From positions 310,001 through 374,000 of the forward strand of contig JAIXUH010000002.1 in assembly GCA_027484145.1 (NCBI GenBank): 64,000 nt of DNA, written 5' to 3'. The stretch's first letter is position 1, and the number at the start of each line of letters is the position of its first letter. Made by a program: the position numbers and the translations under genes. This document shows positions 18,557 to 30,460 of the stretch, one piece after another. The notes under the pieces were generated by a model. It made no database searches and was not told the DNA's origin. It saw nothing but the letters and a program-made list of their open reading frames with translations. This stretch comes from Rhodobacter sp. (GTDB taxonomy: Bacteria; Pseudomonadota; Alphaproteobacteria; Rhodobacterales; Rhodobacteraceae).

Positions 18557-20224
18557 ATGAACGCCATGTCGCTGTGGAAGCGGTTGCTGATCCTCGCTGT
18601 GTGTAGCTGGGGAATTCTGGCGGCAGTGCCCAACTTCTTTTATCCGCAGGTCGAGGCGCATAATGACGCCGCCGCTGCGATCGAAGCCGCCGGGGGCACT
18701 GCCAGCGAAGAACAGTCCGCAGCCCTTGCGCAGTGGCCGTCTTTCCTGCCATCGGCGCTGATGAGCCTTGGCCTTGACCTGCGGGGCGGTGCGCATCTGC
18801 TGGCCGAAGTGCAGGTCGAGGATGTGTACAAAGCCCGCATGGATGCTCTCTGGCCCGATGTGCGCGATGCTTTGCGCGATCTGCGCGATCAGGTGGGCAA
18901 TGTGCGCCGTCAGCCCAGCCCCGATGGCACGCTGCGGGTGGCCATTACCAATGCGGCCGGGATGCCGGCGGCAGTGGCGGCCATCAATGCCTTGGCGACG
19001 CCCGTGGTCAGCCTGACCGGGGTCGGCCAGAATGACATTGCTGTAACATCCGAAGGCAACGACATAGTCGTGCAGTTGTCCGATGCGGAAAAGACAGCGA
19101 CCGACGGGCGCACGATTCAGCAGTCGCTGGAAATCATCCGTCGCCGCGTCGACGAGGTGGGCACACGAGAGCCGACGATCCAGCGGCAGGGCACCGACCG
19201 CATCCTGATTCAGGTGCCCGGCATCGGCTCGGCGGCCGAGTTGAAGGCGCTGATCGGCACCACGGCGAAACTGACCTTCAACCCGGTTGTGGGCCGCACC
19301 ACCGATGCGGGCGCATCGCCTGGCGCGCGCAATCTGCTGTTGCCTTCGATGGATGAAGACGGCGTTTACTACATTGTCGAAGAAACCCCGGTTGTGACCG
19401 GCGAAGAACTGGTGGATGCGCAGCCCGCGTTTGACACCAACAACCGGCCCGCCGTCAACTTCCGCTTCAACCCGACCGGGGCCCGCAAGTTCGGCGACTA
19501 TACTGCCGCCAACATCGGGGCACCTTTCGCCATCGTGCTGGACCAGGAGGTGATTTCGGCCCCTGTGATTCAAAGCCATATTCCCGGCGGGTCGGGCATC
19601 ATCACCGGGTCATTCTCGGTTGAGGAGAGCACGCAACTTGCCATTTTGCTGCGGGCCGGGGCCTTGCCGGCTGAAATGACCTTTCTGGAAGAACGAACCA
19701 TCGGCCCCGAGTTGGGGGCCGACTCGATTGATGCGGGCCAACGCGCGGCCATCATCGGGATGATCTGTGTTCTGACCTATATGATCGCCTGTTATGGCTG
19801 GTTCGGTGTGATGGCCAACGTGGCGCTTGTGGTAAACATAGCACTTCTGGTGGCGCTCTTGTCCACCATCGGGGCCACGCTCACCTTACCCGGCATCGCG
19901 GGTATCGTGCTGACCATGGGGATGGCGGTTGACGCCAACGTGCTGATCTTTGAGCGGATACGCGAGGAATTGCGCGCAGGCCAATCGCCCGCCCGCGCCG
20001 TGGAAATCGGGTTTGAACGGGCGTTCTCCGCGATCATGGATTCGAACGTGACAGGCCTGTTGACCGCCCTGATCATGTTCTGGATCGGCTCTGGCCCGGT
20101 GCGCGGCTTTGCCGTTACCCTTGGCCTTGGCATCATCACCTCGATGTTCACGGCCGTTTACGTAACGCGTTTCATCATCGAAACTTGGATGGTTGCCCGC
20201 CGTCCGAAAACCATCGTAGTCTAA
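18557..20224 (+). CDS. secD: Protein translocase subunit SecD
   Basis: A 555-residue RND-superfamily inner-membrane protein that uses the proton gradient to pull secreted proteins out of the SecYEG channel. It has an N-terminal helix, the LGLDLRGGAHLL motif, a large periplasmic domain, and C-terminal helices with GMAVDANVLIFERIREE. AAGGA precedes the ATG. The gap to yajC is 12 bp. Confidence 0.97.
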   Translation: MNAMSLWKRLLILAVCSWGILAAVPNFFYPQVEAHNDAAAAIEAAGGTASEEQSAALAQWPSFLPSALMSLGLDLRGGAHLLAEVQVEDVYKARMDALWPDVRDALRDLRDQVGNVRRQPSPDGTLRVAITNAAGMPAAVAAINALATPVVSLTGVGQNDIAVTSEGNDIVVQLSDAEKTATDGRTIQQSLEIIRRRVDEVGTREPTIQRQGTDRILIQVPGIGSAAELKALIGTTAKLTFNPVVGRTTDAGASPGARNLLLPSMDEDGVYYIVEETPVVTGEELVDAQPAFDTNNRPAVNFRFNPTGARKFGDYTAANIGAPFAIVLDQEVISAPVIQSHIPGGSGIITGSFSVEESTQLAILLRAGALPAEMTFLEERTIGPELGADSIDAGQRAAIIGMICVLTYMIACYGWFGVMANVALVVNIALLVALLSTIGATLTLPGIAGIVLTMGMAVDANVLIFERIREELRAGQSPARAVEIGFERAFSAIMDSNVTGLLTALIMFWIGSGPVRGFAVTLGLGIITSMFTAVYVTRFIIETWMVARRPKTIVV

Positions 20225-20237
20225 GGGGAAAACGGTC

Positions 20238-21224
20238 ATGGCATGGCGTCTGCGGCTGGTTCCCGAAAAGACCAACATCGATTTTTTCAAACTTCAGTTC
20301 GTCACCTTTGGCCTGTCGGTGTTTCTGGTGCTGGCCAGCTTTGCGCTGGTTGCCACGATGGGGCTGAACTATGGCATCGACTTCAAAGGCGGCACCACGA
20401 TCCGCACCGAAAGCACGCAGGCGGTGGATGTGGGCGTTTACCGTGAGGCGTTGTCGACGCTGAACCTTGGCGATGTGTCGATCAGCGAAGTGTTCGACCC
20501 TGCCTTCCGCGACGACCAGCACATCGCAATGATCCGCATTTCGGCGCGTGAGGGCGAAGAGGCGGTGACACCCGAAGTGATTGCCGAGGTGGAGGCCGCG
20601 CTGAAGGTGATTGATCCGGCCATCACCTTCCCGGCGGTCGAATCCGTGGGGCCAAAGGTATCGGCCGAACTGATCTGGCAAGCCTTGCTGGCCGTGGCCG
20701 CTGCGTCCATCGGGATTCTGATCTATGTGTGGACGCGGTTCGAATGGCAGTTCGCTGTCGGCACCGTGGCGGCGCTGTTGCATGATGTGATCGTGACGGT
20801 GGGCGTGTTCGCGCTGTTCCAACTGAAGTTTGACCTGACCATTGTGGCGGCCTTGCTGACCATCCTTGGCTATTCTGTCAACGACACGGTCGTGATCTTT
20901 GACCGTCTGCGAGAGAATCTTGCCAAATACAAGGCGATGCCGCTGCGCGAGATGATGAACCTGACCGCGAATGAGACGTTGTCGCGCACGATCATGACGG
21001 CCTCGACCACGCTGATCGCGCTGATCGTGCTCCTTATCTGGGGCGGTGACGTGATCCGGGGCTTTGTGTTCGCCATGACCTTTGGTGTGGTGATCGGCAC
21101 CTATTCCACCTTGTATGTGGCCAAGAACATCGTGCTGTTCCTTGGACTTGACCGCAGCGAAAAGCCAAAGGGCGGCAAAAAGGGCGGCGGGTCCAACCAC
21201 GAATTTGCCAATATCGACGCGTGA
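20238..21224 (+). CDS. secF: Protein translocase subunit SecF
   Basis: A 328-residue partner of SecD with the same fold. It shows the first helix, the GIDFKGGT motif, and the C-terminal helix block with GYSVNDTVVIFDRLREN. AAGGGG lies upstream of the ATG. Its TGA overlaps the GTG start of the next gene. Confidence 0.97.
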   Translation: MAWRLRLVPEKTNIDFFKLQFVTFGLSVFLVLASFALVATMGLNYGIDFKGGTTIRTESTQAVDVGVYREALSTLNLGDVSISEVFDPAFRDDQHIAMIRISAREGEEAVTPEVIAEVEAALKVIDPAITFPAVESVGPKVSAELIWQALLAVAAASIGILIYVWTRFEWQFAVGTVAALLHDVIVTVGVFALFQLKFDLTIVAALLTILGYSVNDTVVIFDRLRENLAKYKAMPLREMMNLTANETLSRTIMTASTTLIALIVLLIWGGDVIRGFVFAMTFGVVIGTYSTLYVAKNIVLFLGLDRSEKPKGGKKGGGSNHEFANIDA

Positions 21225-21595
21225 GCGACATGCGCCTGACCGAAATCAGCTATGGCACCGCCAAACCGATTGATGGCTATGGACCCGGCTTTTTCCGGGT
21301 GGGCGGGCATCTGATCCGGGGGGCCTGTCTGGTGACCCCGTGGGATGCAGGCCCTTGGGGTGGCATCACCGATACTGCTGGCCCCTTGTCACTGATCGGG
21401 CGCATCGATGTGTTGTTTGTGGGCATGGGGACCGAGATTGCCCATGTTCCGATGGCGTTTCGTGCCACGCTGGAAAACGCGGGCATCGGGGTTGAGGTCA
21501 TGAATTCCCCTGCGGCCTGCCGCACCTATAACGTGCTGCTGTCCGAAGGGCGCCGGATCGCCGCCGCCCTTTTGCCGGTTGGCAGCGACGGCTGA
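21221..21595 (+). CDS. Mth938-like domain protein (NDUFAF3-like)
   Basis: A 124-residue single-domain protein of the Mth938/DUF498 family. Its mitochondrial relative NDUFAF3 is a complex I assembly factor. The motif GYGPGFFRVGGHLIRGACLVTP and the C-terminal MNSPAACRTYNVLLSEGRRIAAAL are typical. The GTG start overlaps the secF stop, so production is coupled to SecDF. A role in insertion or assembly of membrane complexes would fit this context but is inference. Confidence 0.85.
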   Translation: MSDMRLTEISYGTAKPIDGYGPGFFRVGGHLIRGACLVTPWDAGPWGGITDTAGPLSLIGRIDVLFVGMGTEIAHVPMAFRATLENAGIGVEVMNSPAACRTYNVLLSEGRRIAAALLPVGSDG

Positions 21596-21630
21596 CCCGT
21601 ATCGCAGGGGTCGTCAGCCCTGATGTGGTT

Positions 21631-22617
21631 TCACCACAAGTGGTGCACATGGGGCGCGATGATGCGGGCATAAACCTCACGCGCGGCTTGCATCGTATCG
21701 GGGCCAAGCGGCGGCAGGCTGCCTGCCGCGGCATTGGCGCGGGATTGTTCGGGCGTTTTCGCGCCGGGAATCACCACGGTGACGGCATCCTCCATCAGAA
21801 TCCAGCGCAGCGCAAAGGCGGCCATGCTGGCCCCCTGCGGCACCAGCGGGCGCAAGGCCTCGACCGCCTCAAGCGCCACATCGAAGGGCACGCCGGAAAA
21901 CGTCTCGCCCTTGTCAAAGGCGGCACCTTCGCGGTTGAAACTGCGGTGGTCATCGGCGGCAAACTGCGACGCAGCAGTCATCTTGCCTGTCAGCAGACCC
22001 GAGGCCAGCGGCACCCGCGCAATCACGGCCACCCGTTGCGCCTTGGCGGCAGCAAAGAACGCCTCGGCCGGTTTCTGGCGGAACAGGTTGTAGATGATCT
22101 GCACCGACACGACACCGGGTTGGCGGATGGCCATCATCGCCTCGTCCACCGTTTCCACCGACACGCCGAAATGCGCGATCTTGCCCTTTTGCCGGATGGC
22201 TGCAAGGTCTGCGAACAACGCGTCATCGCCATATACCGCTGTTGGTGGGCAGTGCAGTTGCACCAGATCCAGACATTCGACCCGCAGGTTTTGCAGACTG
22301 CGGTCAATAAAGGCTTCGATATTGGCCCCGGTATACCCCGCCGCCACATGCGGGTTCAGGCGGCGCCCGGCCTTGGTGGCCACAAAGGGGCGCGGTCCGT
22401 CCCGTTCGGCCAGCACTTCGGCAATGATGTGCTCTGACCGGCCATCGCCGTACACATCGGCGGTGTCGATAAAGGTCATGCCCGCATCAAGGGCTGCGTG
22501 CAGCGTGGCCTTGGCATCGTCATGCGTGACCTCACCCCATGTGCCGCCAATGGCCCAAGCGCCAAAGCCGATAGCGGTTGTGGTCTGGCCGGTCTGGCCA
22601 AAGGGGCGCGTCTGCAT
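21631..22617 (-). CDS. Aldo/keto reductase
   Basis: A 328-residue (alpha/beta)8 NADPH-dependent oxidoreductase. It shows the N-terminal GFGAWAIGGTWG, the catalytic region FIDTADVYGDGRSE (Asp and Tyr) and a C-terminal cofactor segment VVIPGAKTPEQSRAN. AAGGA precedes the ATG. The substrate cannot be named from sequence. It is convergent with the Mth938 gene, with a short GTGGT/ACCAC hairpin near the junction. Confidence 0.9.
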   Translation of the reverse strand: MQTRPFGQTGQTTTAIGFGAWAIGGTWGEVTHDDAKATLHAALDAGMTFIDTADVYGDGRSEHIIAEVLAERDGPRPFVATKAGRRLNPHVAAGYTGANIEAFIDRSLQNLRVECLDLVQLHCPPTAVYGDDALFADLAAIRQKGKIAHFGVSVETVDEAMMAIRQPGVVSVQIIYNLFRQKPAEAFFAAAKAQRVAVIARVPLASGLLTGKMTAASQFAADDHRSFNREGAAFDKGETFSGVPFDVALEAVEALRPLVPQGASMAAFALRWILMEDAVTVVIPGAKTPEQSRANAAAGSLPPLGPDTMQAAREVYARIIAPHVHHLW

Positions 22618-22723
22618 GCTGTATCCTTTTCTGCTGTTCCCGGCGGAACCTAATCAGGCAGGCGTGAATGTCCATGCGCCGGGGGGCCTTTTCCGCACGA
22701 CGGGGTTCAGATAGGGATTTGCC

Positions 22724-23350
22724 ATGGAGTTGGTGGTGGCAGATATTGCGGTGGCGCGCGGCGGTTTGACCGTGCTGGAGGGGGTAAGCTTTCGCTTGTC
22801 TTCCGGGCAGGCCTTGGTGCTGCGCGGGCCGAATGGTGTGGGCAAGACCACGCTTTTGCGCACCCTTGCCGGGTTGCAGCCTGCGGTTGGCGGCACGGTC
22901 AACATGGCCCCCGAAAGCCTGTGCTACGGCGCGCATGCTGATGGGCTGAAGGCGGTGCTGACCGTCGCGGAAAACCTGCGGTTCTGGGCAGCGATCCATG
23001 GGGTTGATGGCGTGGATGATGCCATGGCGCAGATGAACCTGACAGCGCTGCGTGACCGGCGTGCCGCGAACCTGTCGGCTGGGCAAAAGCGGCGGCTGGG
23101 TTTGGCGCGGCTGTTGGTCACCGGCAGGCCGATTTGGGTGCTGGATGAACCGACCGTGTCGCTGGATGCGGCATCGGTGCAGTTGTTCGCCGGGGTTTTG
23201 CGCGGCCATCTGGCGGCGGGCGGCATGGCGCTGATTGCCACGCACATTGACCTTGGGCTGGATGAGGCAGCGGTGCTGGACCTGTCGCCGTTCAAGGCGG
23301 CCCTGCCAAAGGTGGCGCGCGGCGGCGGCTTTGACGAGGCCTTCGCATGA
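22724..23350 (+). CDS. ccmA: Heme exporter ATP-binding protein CcmA
   Basis: A 208-residue ABC ATPase that powers release of holo-CcmE from CcmC during cytochrome c maturation. It has Walker [13 protein letters not shown], signature LSAGQKRR and Walker B WVLDEPT. It is first gene of a tightly overlapping ccmABCD-ccmG cluster. The stop overlaps the ccmB ATG. Confidence 0.95.
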   Translation: MELVVADIAVARGGLTVLEGVSFRLSSGQALVLRGPNGVGKTTLLRTLAGLQPAVGGTVNMAPESLCYGAHADGLKAVLTVAENLRFWAAIHGVDGVDDAMAQMNLTALRDRRAANLSAGQKRRLGLARLLVTGRPIWVLDEPTVSLDAASVQLFAGVLRGHLAAGGMALIATHIDLGLDEAAVLDLSPFKAALPKVARGGGFDEAFA

Positions 23351-24003
23351 TCGCCCTTCTGACGCGTGACCTGCAACTGGCGTTCCGGGCAGGGGGCGGC
23401 TTTGGCCTTGGTCTGGCGTTCTTTCTGCTGGCGGCCGTGCTGGTGCCCTTGGGCGTGGGTCCCGAAGGGGCAACGCTGGCCAAGATTGCGCCGGGGATTC
23501 TGTGGGTGGGGGCGCTGCTGGCGTGCCTTTTGTCTTTGGACCGCATTTTCGCACTGGATTTCGAAGATGGCTCGCTGGACCTGTTGGCCACATCGCCCAT
23601 TCCGCTGGAAGGGGTGGTTGCGGTCAAGGCCTTGGCGCATTGGCTGGTGACCGGGTTGCCGCTGACGCTTGTGGCGCCCGTGCTGGGGGTTTTGCTGAAC
23701 CTGCCGGGGCCGGGCTACCCTTGGCTGGTGGCCTCGCTTGCGGCGGGCACTCCGGCTCTGTCGGTGATCGGTGCCTTTGGGGCGGCGCTGACGGTGGGGA
23801 TCAAGCGGGGTGGTCTGCTGCTGTCACTTCTGGTCTTGCCACTTTACGTGCCGACGCTGATCTTCGGGGCCGAGGTGGTGCGCCGCGGCGCGATGGGGGT
23901 TGATGTGGCGGTGCCGATTTTGTTGCTGTCGGGCATCACGGCGGGGGCCTTGGCGCTGCTGCCCTTTGCCGCGGCTGCGGCAATCCGCGTGAACCTGCGC
24001 TAA
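23347..24003 (+). CDS. ccmB: Heme exporter protein CcmB
   Basis: A 218-residue permease with about six helices that pairs with CcmA. The conserved [27 protein letters not shown] segment is visible after the second helix. The ATG overlaps the ccmA stop (ATGA). Confidence 0.95.
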   Translation: MIALLTRDLQLAFRAGGGFGLGLAFFLLAAVLVPLGVGPEGATLAKIAPGILWVGALLACLLSLDRIFALDFEDGSLDLLATSPIPLEGVVAVKALAHWLVTGLPLTLVAPVLGVLLNLPGPGYPWLVASLAAGTPALSVIGAFGAALTVGIKRGGLLLSLLVLPLYVPTLIFGAEVVRRGAMGVDVAVPILLLSGITAGALALLPFAAAAAIRVNLR

Positions 24004-24057
24004 GTCTGACGTGATAGTGAGTTGAGAAGATGGAAAAGAGAGGCTAGGCCGCGATCC

Positions 24058-24786
24058 ATGTCGATCTGGGAATATGCCAACCCGAAGAAGTTTATGCAGA
24101 CCTCGGCCTGGGCCTTGCCCTGGGTGGCGGGGCTGTCGGTCGTGACCTTGGTCATGGGTCTGATCTGGGGGTTCTTCTTTACCCCGGATGATTACAAGCA
24201 GGGATCAACGGTCAAGATCATCTACCTGCATGTGCCGGCGGCCATGATGGCCATCAATGCCTGGGTGATGATGTTGTTGGCCAGCCTGATCTGGCTGATC
24301 CGGCGGCATCATGTCAGCGCGCTTGCGGCCAAGGCGGCCGCGCCTGTCGGGCTGACCTTTACCTTTATCGCCCTTGTCACCGGGGCGCTGTGGGGCCAGC
24401 CCATGTGGGGCACTTGGTGGGCGTGGGACCCGCGCCTGACCTCGTTCCTGATCCTGTGCCTGTTCTATCTGGGCTATATCGCCCTGTGGCAGGCAGTAGA
24501 TGATCCCGATACCGCCGCCGATCTGACGGGTGTGCTGTGCATCGTGGGGTCGGTCTTTGCCGTGTTGTCGCGCTATGCGGTGAACTTCTGGAATCAGGGT
24601 CTGCATCAGGGGGCGTCGCTGTCGCTGGACAAGGAAGAGAACGTGTCAGACGTGTTCTGGCTGCCCTTGGTGGTTTGCATCGTCGGCTTTATCCTGATGT
24701 TTCTGGCGCTTGTCCTGATGCGGACGCGCACCGAAATAAGGGCGCGCCGTTTGCAGGCGCTGCTGACGCGGGAGCGGATCGCATGA
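24058..24786 (+). CDS. ccmC: Heme exporter protein CcmC
   Basis: A 242-residue six-helix membrane protein of the heme-handling family. It attaches heme to CcmE. The WWD domain (WGTWWAWDPRLT) and flanking His residues (YLHVPAA and GLHQGAS) that bind heme are present. The ATG at 24058 (MSIWEYANPKKF) agrees with family starts and follows ccmB after 54 bp. Confidence 0.95.
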   Translation: MSIWEYANPKKFMQTSAWALPWVAGLSVVTLVMGLIWGFFFTPDDYKQGSTVKIIYLHVPAAMMAINAWVMMLLASLIWLIRRHHVSALAAKAAAPVGLTFTFIALVTGALWGQPMWGTWWAWDPRLTSFLILCLFYLGYIALWQAVDDPDTAADLTGVLCIVGSVFAVLSRYAVNFWNQGLHQGASLSLDKEENVSDVFWLPLVVCIVGFILMFLALVLMRTRTEIRARRLQALLTRERIA

Positions 24787-24953
24787 TGCCGGAACTTGGG
24801 AAATACGCCTTTGCGGTGCTGTCGTCCTATGGGGCGTCATTGGCGCTGATCGTGGCACTGGTGGGGTGGTCCATCTTGCGCGGGCGGCAGGTGAAACGGC
24901 AATTGGCCGAGGTCGAGGCCCGCCAGAAGGGGACGGAGAGAAGCGATGGCTAA
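24783..24953 (+). CDS. ccmD: Heme exporter protein CcmD
   Basis: A 56-residue single-pass membrane protein (helix about 8-33) with the charged tail RGRQVKRQLAEVEARQ typical of CcmD. It helps free holo-CcmE from the CcmABC complex. The ATG overlaps the ccmC stop (ATGA), and its end overlaps ccmG by 8 bp. Identification rests on size, tail and position. Confidence 0.92.
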   Translation: MMPELGKYAFAVLSSYGASLALIVALVGWSILRGRQVKRQLAEVEARQKGTERSDG

Positions 24954-25479
24954 GTGGTTGATGGTGTTGCCGCCCGTGATCTTCGCGGCCTTGGCGGGCA
25001 CCTTTTACGTTGGCATGATGCGCGACAACCCGAACGATCTGCCATCCACCTTTATCGACCGCGCAGCCCCCGTTGTGCCGACCACTGCCCTTGCCGGGGT
25101 GCCGTTGCTGACGGACGCTGATCTGCGGACAGGCGCGGTGACGGTGGTGAATTTCTGGGCCACGTGGTGCCCGCCCTGCCGCGCCGAACATCCCACCCTG
25201 CTGGAGTTGCAAAAGCAGGGCGTCCGGGTGGTGGGCATCAACCTGCGTGATGATGATGCCAAGGCCGTTGCCTATCTGCAGGAAGAGGGCAATCCTTTTC
25301 TGGCGGTTGCCACCGACCCCATGGGCCGCAATGCCGTGGAATGGGGTGTGACCGCCCCACCCGAAACCTTTATCCTGCGAGGCGACGGCACGGTGGCGTT
25401 CAAGTTCATCGGGCCGCTGGTGGGATCTGACTATGAACAGCGGTTCGTGCCGCAGTTGCAAAAGGCGCTGTCGGAATGA
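24946..25479 (+). CDS. ccmG: Thiol:disulfide interchange protein CcmG/DsbE
   Basis: A 177-residue membrane-anchored periplasmic thioredoxin that reduces apocytochrome c or CcmH before heme ligation. It has an N-terminal anchor, the active site WCPPC within NFWATWCPPCRAEHP, and the GVTAPPETFIL region with the cis-Pro loop. It overlaps ccmD. The other maturation genes (ccmE, ccmF, ccmH) are not in this window. Confidence 0.95.
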   Translation: MAKWLMVLPPVIFAALAGTFYVGMMRDNPNDLPSTFIDRAAPVVPTTALAGVPLLTDADLRTGAVTVVNFWATWCPPCRAEHPTLLELQKQGVRVVGINLRDDDAKAVAYLQEEGNPFLAVATDPMGRNAVEWGVTAPPETFILRGDGTVAFKFIGPLVGSDYEQRFVPQLQKALSE

Positions 25480-25880
25480 TCCGCCCCGGCGCCATCGCCT
25501 TAGTGCTGGTGGCGCTGACGGTGCAGGTCAGTGCAGAGCAGGCCTTGGCCAAGCCCGGAACGCCGGGCGCCGCCTATTTCGCCCGGTCCTATGACCGGGT
25601 GGGGCGCGACGGGGCAGGTGCTTTGCTGAATGATCAAGTGACCATTGCCCCCTTTGGTGACGGGCTGGAGATTGCGGCCTGCGCGGGGCGGGACAGTGTG
25701 TTGTCCTTTGGCCCGGCGTTCGAAATCGTGAACCTGCTGTCGGGGCAGCGCGGGCCGGCGCAGATTGCGTGCCTCTTTCACAACAACGGCTATTCCCGTC
25801 CGATCCTGACCTGTCAGGCCGAAGATGGGGCCGCATTCACCCTGTGGCCGCTGGACGAGGGGCAGGAGACCCCCTGTTGA
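25476..25880 (+). CDS. Small secreted protein at the end of the ccm cluster
   Basis: A 134-residue protein that I do not recognise. It has a signal peptide (about 1-20, ending VSAEQA). The mature part contains four Cys: one in AACAGRD, one in IACLFHN, one in ILTCQAED and one at the C-terminus. The ATG overlaps the ccmG stop, so it belongs to the ccm transcript. Periplasmic location and Cys content make it a possible thiol-redox client or helper (inference). Confidence 0.7.
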   Translation: MIRPGAIALVLVALTVQVSAEQALAKPGTPGAAYFARSYDRVGRDGAGALLNDQVTIAPFGDGLEIAACAGRDSVLSFGPAFEIVNLLSGQRGPAQIACLFHNNGYSRPILTCQAEDGAAFTLWPLDEGQETPC

Positions 25881-25890
25881 CCGCAAGAAA

Positions 25891-25917
25891 AAACGCCCCC
25901 GTTGCAGGGGGCGTTTT
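25891..25917. terminator. Strong bidirectional Rho-independent terminator
   Basis: A stem AAACGCCCCC / GGGGGCGTTT with a six-base loop, flanked by A-runs on the left and T-runs on the right. It ends the ccm cluster on the plus strand and can end acnA on the minus strand (acnA stop at 25941). Confidence 0.92.
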
Positions 25918-25940
25918 CTGTCAGCAGACGTTTGCTGTGG

Positions 25941-28622
<2,682 letters not shown>

Positions 28623-28698
28623 CTGTCGCCTCCTGGCTGTTGGCTGTCTGACGGAATCGGGCCGGAGCATCCGGACCGGGGTGAAGGGGTTGGGGGCG

Positions 28699-28718
28699 TT
28701 GTATGCAATTGTATGCCA
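28699..28718 (-). promoter_or_regulatory. acnA: Tandem 10-bp repeat upstream of acnA, possible operator
   Basis: On the plus strand TTGTATGCAA (28699-28708) is followed directly by TTGTATGCCA (28709-28718). On the minus strand this reads GCATACAATTGCATACAA and contains TACAAT, a good -10 hexamer for acnA. Two half-sites one helical turn apart overlapping a -10 look like a repressor site; the regulator is unknown. Confidence 0.4.
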
Positions 28719-28856
28719 AAAATCCAGCCCCCGTTTCATTCAAATGTGTCGTGCCTTGGCTGCCCCAGTATCAAGGGCAAACATGACATTCGCCTCTCAA
28801 AACCTTGATTGGCGCTGTGACTTTGCCTTCTGTAGAACCAAAGGACAGACTTGGGG

Positions 28857-29570
28857 ATGAAGAAGACGATGATGCGACATTTGGTCAGCGCCGCCAGCGG
28901 CCTGTTTTTTGGTCTTGCAGGTGTGGCCGTGGCGCAGACTCAGCCTGTGCTTGTGGAACTTTACACATCGCAAGGGTGTTCGTCATGCCCCCCCGCTGAT
29001 GAATTCATGGCCCATCTGGCCAAGGATCCGGACGTGATCGCATTGTCGCTGCATGTCGATTACTGGGATTACATCGGCTGGAAAGACACCTTTGGCAGCC
29101 CGCAATTCACCAACCGCCAAAAGGCCTATGCGCGCGCCATCGGCAGCCGCACCGTCTATACCCCGCAGATGATTGTCGACGGGGAAGGGCGGGTCGAGGG
29201 GATGGACCCGATGACGCTGGCCGATCTGGTGCGCGAACATCTGGCAAAGGAAAGCCCGGTAGAGTTGACCATCCGCCGCGTTGGCGATGACATCATCATC
29301 CGCGCGGTGGCCAACCCACCCTTGGAGCGCGGCGCGCGGGTGCAGATGGTGCGCTATACGCCCGAGGAAAAGGTGACCATCGAACGGGGCGAGAATGCGG
29401 GCAAGGAAGTGACCTATTACAACGTGGTCACCAGTTGGCAGCCCTTGGCCGACTGGCCCGGCAATGCGCCTTTTGAGATGCAGGCCGAAGCGCTTGGCAG
29501 CCAGCCTGTCGTGGTGATCGTGCAGCAGGAAGGCCCGTCCGAGGTGCTTGCCGCCGCGCGCTTGCCATAA
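28857..29570 (+). CDS. DUF1223 secreted thioredoxin-like protein
   Basis: A 237-residue protein with a signal peptide ending GVAVAQ and then VLVELYTSQGCSSCPPADEF, the hallmark CxxC of DUF1223. The family has a thioredoxin-like fold and no established function. The HVDYWDYIGWKDTFGSPQFTNRQ stretch is highly conserved in it. The ATG at 28857 is used; a TTG at 28851 with AAGGA at better spacing would add two residues. Divergent from acnA. Confidence 0.87.
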   Translation: MKKTMMRHLVSAASGLFFGLAGVAVAQTQPVLVELYTSQGCSSCPPADEFMAHLAKDPDVIALSLHVDYWDYIGWKDTFGSPQFTNRQKAYARAIGSRTVYTPQMIVDGEGRVEGMDPMTLADLVREHLAKESPVELTIRRVGDDIIIRAVANPPLERGARVQMVRYTPEEKVTIERGENAGKEVTYYNVVTSWQPLADWPGNAPFEMQAEALGSQPVVVIVQQEGPSEVLAAARLP

Positions 29571-29571
29571 G

Positions 29572-30453
29572 TCAGGGTTTCCACCGACGGTGTATCCAGA
29601 ACCACTGATCGGGGTATTCCCGGACAAGACGCTCAAGGTTGTCGTTCAGCGCCTGTGTCATGCCTTCGGCTGTGGCATGTGCAATCGGTGCATCAATGAC
29701 AATGCGGAAACTGAGGCCGTCGGGCTGGCGGATGGCATAAGTCGGGATCAGCATCGCGTTGTATTTCAGAGCCATCTCTGCCGCTGACAGGGCTGTCAGC
29801 GCCTCGGCCCCAAAAAAGGTCAGCTTGACCCCTGCGGCCATGCGCTGATCGGGCAGAATCCCCAGCATGCCACCGGACTTCAGATGCCGCAGCATCTGCC
29901 CCATGCCATGACGACCGCGTTCGAACAGCGGCTGGCCGATGGTGCCGATGGCGCGAACGTAATGGTCATTCACCCAAGGGTTGGCCATGGGACGGTACAG
30001 GGCGCCCAAGGGATAACCCCGCGCGATCAGCGCTGCGCGCACGGCATCGTAATTGCCAAAATGCCCCGTCGCCAGAATGACAGGCCGGTTTTCGCGGCGC
30101 GCTGCTTCCAAGGCATCAACCCCTTCGCCTGTCAGCGGCAGGCTAGTGGCGCGCGCAATGAACTCGGGCCCCGAATAGATCTCGATGATGGTGCGGCCAA
30201 TGTTGTCGGGCACATGCGCCACAAGGCGGGCAATGTCCTCGGCAGGCATGTCGGGCTGTGCGATGGCAAGGTTGTCGCGAATCCGCTTTGGCCAGCCAGC
30301 AAGCGGGGCCGCAACATGCGCCATGACCCAGCCGCAAAACGGCACCCGCCAACGATAGGGCAGGGCCAGCAACACCCACAGCACAGCCCGGATCAGCCGA
30401 TCCGCCAGCCATTGCGTGGTGGTGCCTTTGCGGGCGGGGCGGGCGTTGGTCAT
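29572..30453 (-). CDS. LpxL/HtrB-like lysophospholipid acyltransferase
   Basis: A 293-residue membrane-associated acyltransferase of the LpxL/LpxM family, which adds secondary acyl chains to lipid A. An N-terminal hydrophobic segment is followed by the catalytic HFGNYD (H-X4-D) and later the GILPDQR motif. The ATG at 30453 lies just after the stop of the EamA gene. It could act on lipid A or on another lipid such as ornithine lipid, and sequence alone does not decide. Confidence 0.82.
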   Translation of the reverse strand: MTNARPARKGTTTQWLADRLIRAVLWVLLALPYRWRVPFCGWVMAHVAAPLAGWPKRIRDNLAIAQPDMPAEDIARLVAHVPDNIGRTIIEIYSGPEFIARATSLPLTGEGVDALEAARRENRPVILATGHFGNYDAVRAALIARGYPLGALYRPMANPWVNDHYVRAIGTIGQPLFERGRHGMGQMLRHLKSGGMLGILPDQRMAAGVKLTFFGAEALTALSAAEMALKYNAMLIPTYAIRQPDGLSFRIVIDAPIAHATAEGMTQALNDNLERLVREYPDQWFWIHRRWKP

Positions 30454-30460
30454 CCGTTCA

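Noticed and set aside
24537-24953. A 138-residue protein overlapping ccmC
   Set aside because: Only its last 56 codons, beginning at the ATG overlapping the ccmC stop, have CcmD features; the rest is a ccmC shadow frame.
22724-25479. A complete ccm locus
   Set aside because: Only ccmABCD and ccmG are here; ccmE, ccmF and ccmH are not found before the terminator at 25.9 kb and must be elsewhere.
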